Source of the DNA: Bacteroidota bacterium
GTDB lineage: Bacteria; Bacteroidota; Ignavibacteria; Ignavibacteriales; Ignavibacteriaceae
DNA: 8,611 bases
Direction: 5' to 3'
NCBI GenBank assembly: GCA_024278655.1
Contig: JAJRSV010000092.1
Location: 1-8,611 of the forward strand
Shown here: in pieces, positions 6,141-8,611 of the stretch
Layout of the letters: the number at the start of each line of letters is the position of its first letter
Position numbering within the stretch: position 1 is the first letter of the stretch
Position numbers and translations under genes: made by a program
The notes under the pieces: model-generated
The model's database searches: none
Seen by the model: only the letters and a program-made list of their open reading frames with translations
Told to the model about the DNA's origin: nothing

Positions 6141-7051
6141 AATCAGCGGGAGCAAAAGTAGTTTTAATTTATGTAATGCTCTGTTTTATCTGGGGCTCAA
6201 CATGGCTTGCTATAAGGTTGGGTCTGGAATCGCTCACACCTCTTTTTTCGGCGGGGCTGCGTTTCTCGCTCGCTTCGGTTTTTATAATAGGTTTAATGCG
6301 CATCCGGGGTGTTTCGCTTCAATGGGATAAAACTGCTGTTACTTTGTATTTAATTATGGGCTTTTTCTCTTTTGTAATTCCGTTCGGGCTGGTTTACTGG
6401 GCTGAACAATTTGTGCCTTCGGGAATGGCTTCGGTTCTGTTTGCAGTGTTCCCGTTTTTCGTGGCAATCTTTTCATTTATTTTTATTCCTTCCGAGAAGA
6501 TAGACTTATTTAAAATAGCGGGAATAATACTCGGCTTTTCCGGAATCGTTATAATTTTTTCCGATGCTTTTACAGGCAACGTTACATCATATCTTTTAGG
6601 AATGATGGCAATCGTTTTAAGTGCAATAATGCAGGCAGGCATTGCAGTAACAATCAAAAAGTTAGGAAAGCAATTGAACCCGCTTTCGATGAATCTCGTT
6701 CCGATGGCAATTGCAGGAATAAGCATGCTGTTTATCGGCTGGATGATAGAAGACCTTTCGACAATCCGGTTTGATGCTGCTGCCGTTCTCTCGATTTTTT
6801 ATCTCGCTTTCTTTGGTAGTGTAATCACATTCACTTCGTATTACTGGCTTCTTAAAAAGATAAACATTGTTATTCTTTCGTTCATTGCATTCATAACACC
6901 TATAATTGCACTCATACTCGGTTTTGTATTTTATAACGAAGAACTCTCAACCCGTCACTTTGTAGGTTCGGCTTTTGTGCTTGTGGGAATTTTAGCTGCC
7001 AATATCAGCAATATGATTAGATACAGGCGCGAAAAGCTTATAAAACAATAA
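6137..7051 (+). CDS. DMT superfamily transporter (EamA/RhaT-like, ten helices)
   Basis: A 304-residue inner-membrane protein with two EamA repeats of five helices each. Helices can be placed near 7-25, 36-54, 68-86, 94-116, 125-142, 149-171, 183-202, 214-236, 243-262 and 274-291. Typical signatures are FIWGSTWLAIRLGL (17-30) in helix 1 and the helix 3-4 stretch YWAEQFVPSGMASVLF (87-102). A basic tail RYRREKLIKQ (295-304) is probably cytoplasmic. Members export amino acids, purines or other metabolites; the substrate cannot be read from sequence. The ATG overlaps the pgeF stop (ATGA) and is preceded by GGGAG (6130-6134), a fair ribosome binding site. Co-transcription with pgeF is likely, but a shared function is not established. 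Confidence 0.93.
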   Translation: MKSAGAKVVLIYVMLCFIWGSTWLAIRLGLESLTPLFSAGLRFSLASVFIIGLMRIRGVSLQWDKTAVTLYLIMGFFSFVIPFGLVYWAEQFVPSGMASVLFAVFPFFVAIFSFIFIPSEKIDLFKIAGIILGFSGIVIIFSDAFTGNVTSYLLGMMAIVLSAIMQAGIAVTIKKLGKQLNPLSMNLVPMAIAGISMLFIGWMIEDLSTIRFDAAAVLSIFYLAFFGSVITFTSYYWLLKKINIVILSFIAFITPIIALILGFVFYNEELSTRHFVGSAFVLVGILAANISNMIRYRREKLIKQ

Positions 7052-7070
7052 CGATAACACTAATATTTCT

Positions 7071-7078
7071 TATATTTG
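7071..7078 (+). promoter_or_regulatory. Candidate -7 promoter element of the folB operon
   Basis: TATATTTG matches the Bacteroidota -7 consensus TAnnTTTG exactly, in the 66-nt spacer after the transporter stop. Transcription would start near 7083-7086, about 33 nt before the folB ATG at 7118. It also covers the TTG at 7076 that would otherwise be the longest possible folB start, arguing against that start. No clear -33 TTG was found. Confidence 0.45.
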
Positions 7079-7117
7079 CATGATAAAATTTATTGCGGCA
7101 ACAAGCAGAAAAATTTA

Positions 7118-7492
7118 ATGCAGAACATAATCCGAATTAAAAGAGCCACGTTTTACGGTTATCACGGAGTAAGAACCGAGGAGCAGAGTGTAGGTGGAAA
7201 GTTTGAAGCAGACGTTGATATTTATACCGACTTTTCCGAAGCTGCAAAGGAAGATAATCTTAAAAAAACAATCGACTATCACGAAGTATATTCTTTTATG
7301 TATCACCTTGCACTCGAACAGAAATATTATTTGATTGAATCGTTGGCGGATAAAATTGCTGAAGAATTGATAAAGAAGTTTGAAGGCATAAACAAAGTTG
7401 CCGTGCGCGTAAGAAAAAACAATCCTCCGCTTGGCGGTGTGGTTGACTGCGTTGAAGTTGAAGTTGTTAAAGAACGCAGTGATGTAGTTTAA
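7118..7492 (+). CDS. folB: Dihydroneopterin aldolase FolB
   Basis: A 124-residue FolB, which converts 7,8-dihydroneopterin to 6-hydroxymethyl-7,8-dihydropterin and glycolaldehyde in folate synthesis. Family enzymes are homo-octamers in the cytoplasm. Key residues are E22 (after YGYHGVRT), Y54 in TIDYHEVY, the substrate-binding IESLA (73-77) and K100 in RVRKNNPPLGG. With the ATG at 7118 these fall at the same numbers as Glu22, Tyr54 and Lys100 of Staphylococcus aureus FolB as I recall them, supporting this start. A TTG at 7076 would add 14 residues not expected in the family and lies inside the candidate promoter. The FolB product is the FolK substrate, and folK follows after a 31-nt gap. Complete and of normal length. 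Confidence 0.95.
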   Translation: MQNIIRIKRATFYGYHGVRTEEQSVGGKFEADVDIYTDFSEAAKEDNLKKTIDYHEVYSFMYHLALEQKYYLIESLADKIAEELIKKFEGINKVAVRVRKNNPPLGGVVDCVEVEVVKERSDVV

Positions 7493-7523
7493 ATTTTTTA
7501 TAGAAAAACATTTCGGGTAAATA

Positions 7524-8030
7524 ATTAATAACACGGCTTACATAGGACTGGGTTCCAACATAGGGAACAGGGAAGAGTATATTGAAACGGCAATCGGTTT
7601 GATTGACGACGATATTTACTGTTCCGTTAAATCCGTATCATCTTTTTACGAAACGAAACCGTACGGAAAAACAGACCAGGGAAATTTTATCAACGCCGTC
7701 ATCGGTATCGAAACGGAATATTCCGTATTGAACCTGTTTGAGTTTCTTAAAGGAATTGAAAACGGGTTAGGCAGGCAAACAGTCGAGCGTTGGGGACCGC
7801 GTGAGATTGATTTGGATATTCTGTTTTATAACGATTTGATTTATGAAGATGAAAATATTACTATTCCACACGAAGGAATAATTTTAAGAGACTTTGTCGT
7901 AATACCGATGAGCGAAATTGCCGGAGATTTTGTTCATCCCGTTTTGGGCATTAAAGTTTCCGATATTAAACTGCCTGAAACTGGTTCAAACATAATAAGA
8001 AAATATCAATCGCAAGTTGTAATTAAATGA
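7524..8030 (+). CDS. folK: HPPK FolK, apparent non-canonical (ATT) start
   Basis: 2-amino-4-hydroxy-6-hydroxymethyldihydropteridine pyrophosphokinase: transfers pyrophosphate from ATP to the FolB product, the step before dihydropteroate synthase. Read from ATT at 7524 it is 168 residues. The N-terminal strand TAYIGLGSNIGNREEYI (4-20) is followed by SVSSFYETKPYG (37-48), DQGNFINAV (51-59), ERWGPREIDLDIL (88-100, Mg-binding D96 and D98) and IPHEG (114-118). The first ATG/GTG/TTG in frame is TTG at 7599, which would delete 25 residues including the conserved GLGSN pterin-binding strand. Upstream, the frame closes with TAA at 7518-7520, leaving only ATA (7521) or ATT (7524) ahead of the homologous region. 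E. coli HPPK has its metal aspartates at 95 and 97, so the ATT start fits within one residue. The stop overlaps the next gene (ATGA). Product is certain; the exact start is inferred. Confidence 0.92.
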   Translation: MNNTAYIGLGSNIGNREEYIETAIGLIDDDIYCSVKSVSSFYETKPYGKTDQGNFINAVIGIETEYSVLNLFEFLKGIENGLGRQTVERWGPREIDLDILFYNDLIYEDENITIPHEGIILRDFVVIPMSEIAGDFVHPVLGIKVSDIKLPETGSNIIRKYQSQVVIK

Positions 8031-8611
8031 ATGACGAACAAACAAATAACGAAGTAAAATACATCGCAATTGAAGGTGTGATTGGTGCGGGCAAAACGAG
8101 TCTGGCTCGCAAGCTTAAAGAGCGGCTTGATGCAAAGCTGATACTCGAGCAGTTCGACAACAATCCTTTTCTCGAAAAGTTTTATTCCGACAGAAAAAGA
8201 TATGCATTTCAAACCCAGATGTTCTTTTTGATAAACCGTTTCAAACAGCAGGAAGAACTGAACCAGGAAGACCTGTTTACGGAATACATCGTTTCGGATT
8301 ACCTTTTTGAGAAGGACAGAATTTTTGCTTATCTGAATTTGAGTGCTGAAGAATTGAAACTTTACGAGAGTATCTATCCGCTGCTTGCACGCAACTTACG
8401 AAAACCGGACCTTGTGGTTTTTCTGCAATCGAGCACCGACAGGTTGATGTATAACATCAAACAGCGGAGCCGTAAGATTGAACGTGCATTGAATAAAAGT
8501 TATATCGAAGAGTTAAGCGAAGCATACAATCATTTCTTTTTCCGTTACACCACAACACCGCTGCTTATTGTTAACTCAACCGAGATAGATTTTGTTAACA
8601 ACGAAGAAGAT
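8027..8611 (+). CDS. Deoxynucleoside kinase, 3' end cut by window edge
   Basis: 195 codons are visible with no stop before the window ends. The family is usually a little over 200 residues, so only a short tail is missing. It phosphorylates deoxynucleosides with ATP for DNA-precursor salvage; the preferred base cannot be told from sequence. Features: P-loop GVIGAGKT (17-24), substrate-side EQFDNNPFLEKFY (41-53), QTQMFFLINRFKQ (62-74), the SDYLFEKDRIFA segment (90-101) corresponding to the conserved Asp-containing strand, PDLVVFLQ (127-134), and the Arg-rich lid region IKQRSRKIER (144-153) followed by YIEELSEAYNHFFFRY (159-174). The ATG at 8027 overlaps the folK stop (ATGA). The ATG at 8031 is in another frame and ends after eight codons. 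Co-transcription with folB-folK is very likely. Confidence 0.93.
   Translation, partial: MNDEQTNNEVKYIAIEGVIGAGKTSLARKLKERLDAKLILEQFDNNPFLEKFYSDRKRYAFQTQMFFLINRFKQQEELNQEDLFTEYIVSDYLFEKDRIFAYLNLSAEELKLYESIYPLLARNLRKPDLVVFLQSSTDRLMYNIKQRSRKIERALNKSYIEELSEAYNHFFFRYTTTPLLIVNSTEIDFVNNEED

Noticed and set aside
7115..7534. A 139-codon open frame on the minus strand opposite folB.
   Set aside because: It lies almost wholly antisense to a clear FolB, has a Phe/Ile/Asn-rich shadow-like composition, resembles no known family and has no ribosome site. It is a by-product of the AT-rich coding strand.
7118..8030. A bifunctional FolB-FolK fusion broken by a frameshift, explaining the missing folK start.
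   Set aside because: folB ends normally at full length, the 31-nt gap is non-coding in character, and joining the frames would need both stop readthrough and a frameshift. A rare start codon is simpler.

Overview
The window reads as chromosomal DNA of a moderately AT-rich bacterium, most likely of the Bacteroidota/Ignavibacteria/Chlorobi group. The clues are weak or absent Shine-Dalgarno sequences before most genes, an exact TAnnTTTG element (the Bacteroidota -7 promoter motif) upstream of folB, and the folB-folK-deoxynucleoside kinase neighbourhood. No rRNA, tRNA, CRISPR array, insertion sequence or integrase was seen. The assignment rests on reading the sequence, not on a database search.

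Layout. (1) 1-126: short non-coding leader. (2) 127-728, plus strand: a toxin-first type II toxin-antitoxin pair of the HigB2/HigA2 kind. Its ATGA overlap carries a near-perfect ribosome binding site for the antitoxin. (3) 783-5279, minus strand: a tight cluster transcribed surE, phzF-like, VWA membrane protein, comF. The first two junctions overlap (17 and 1 nt) and the last gap is about 33 nt. (4) 5280-5399: divergent promoter region. (5) 5400-7051, plus strand: pgeF (YfiH/laccase-domain) overlapping a ten-helix DMT/EamA transporter by ATGA. (6) 7052-7117: short spacer with a -7 element. (7) 7118-8611, plus strand: folB (dihydroneopterin aldolase), folK (HPPK) and a deoxynucleoside kinase that runs off the window end.

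How the genes fit together. FolB and FolK are consecutive steps of tetrahydrofolate synthesis. The co-transcribed deoxynucleoside kinase salvages DNA precursors, so this unit links one-carbon cofactor and dNTP supply. SurE is a nucleoside monophosphate phosphatase. PgeF/YfiH and ComF also belong to families with housekeeping roles (cell-wall precursor editing or purine nucleoside chemistry, and a PRTase-fold DNA uptake/repair factor). The large VWA protein is predicted to hang in the periplasm from three membrane helices and has no known function.

Most content is ordinary core genome. The points most worth a second look are: folK, whose conserved N-terminus extends 25 residues upstream of any ATG, GTG or TTG and so implies an ATT or ATA start; the VWA plus degenerate amidotransferase-like membrane protein; and the possibly leaderless toxin mRNA with a strongly initiated antitoxin. 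I found no convincing new multi-gene system.
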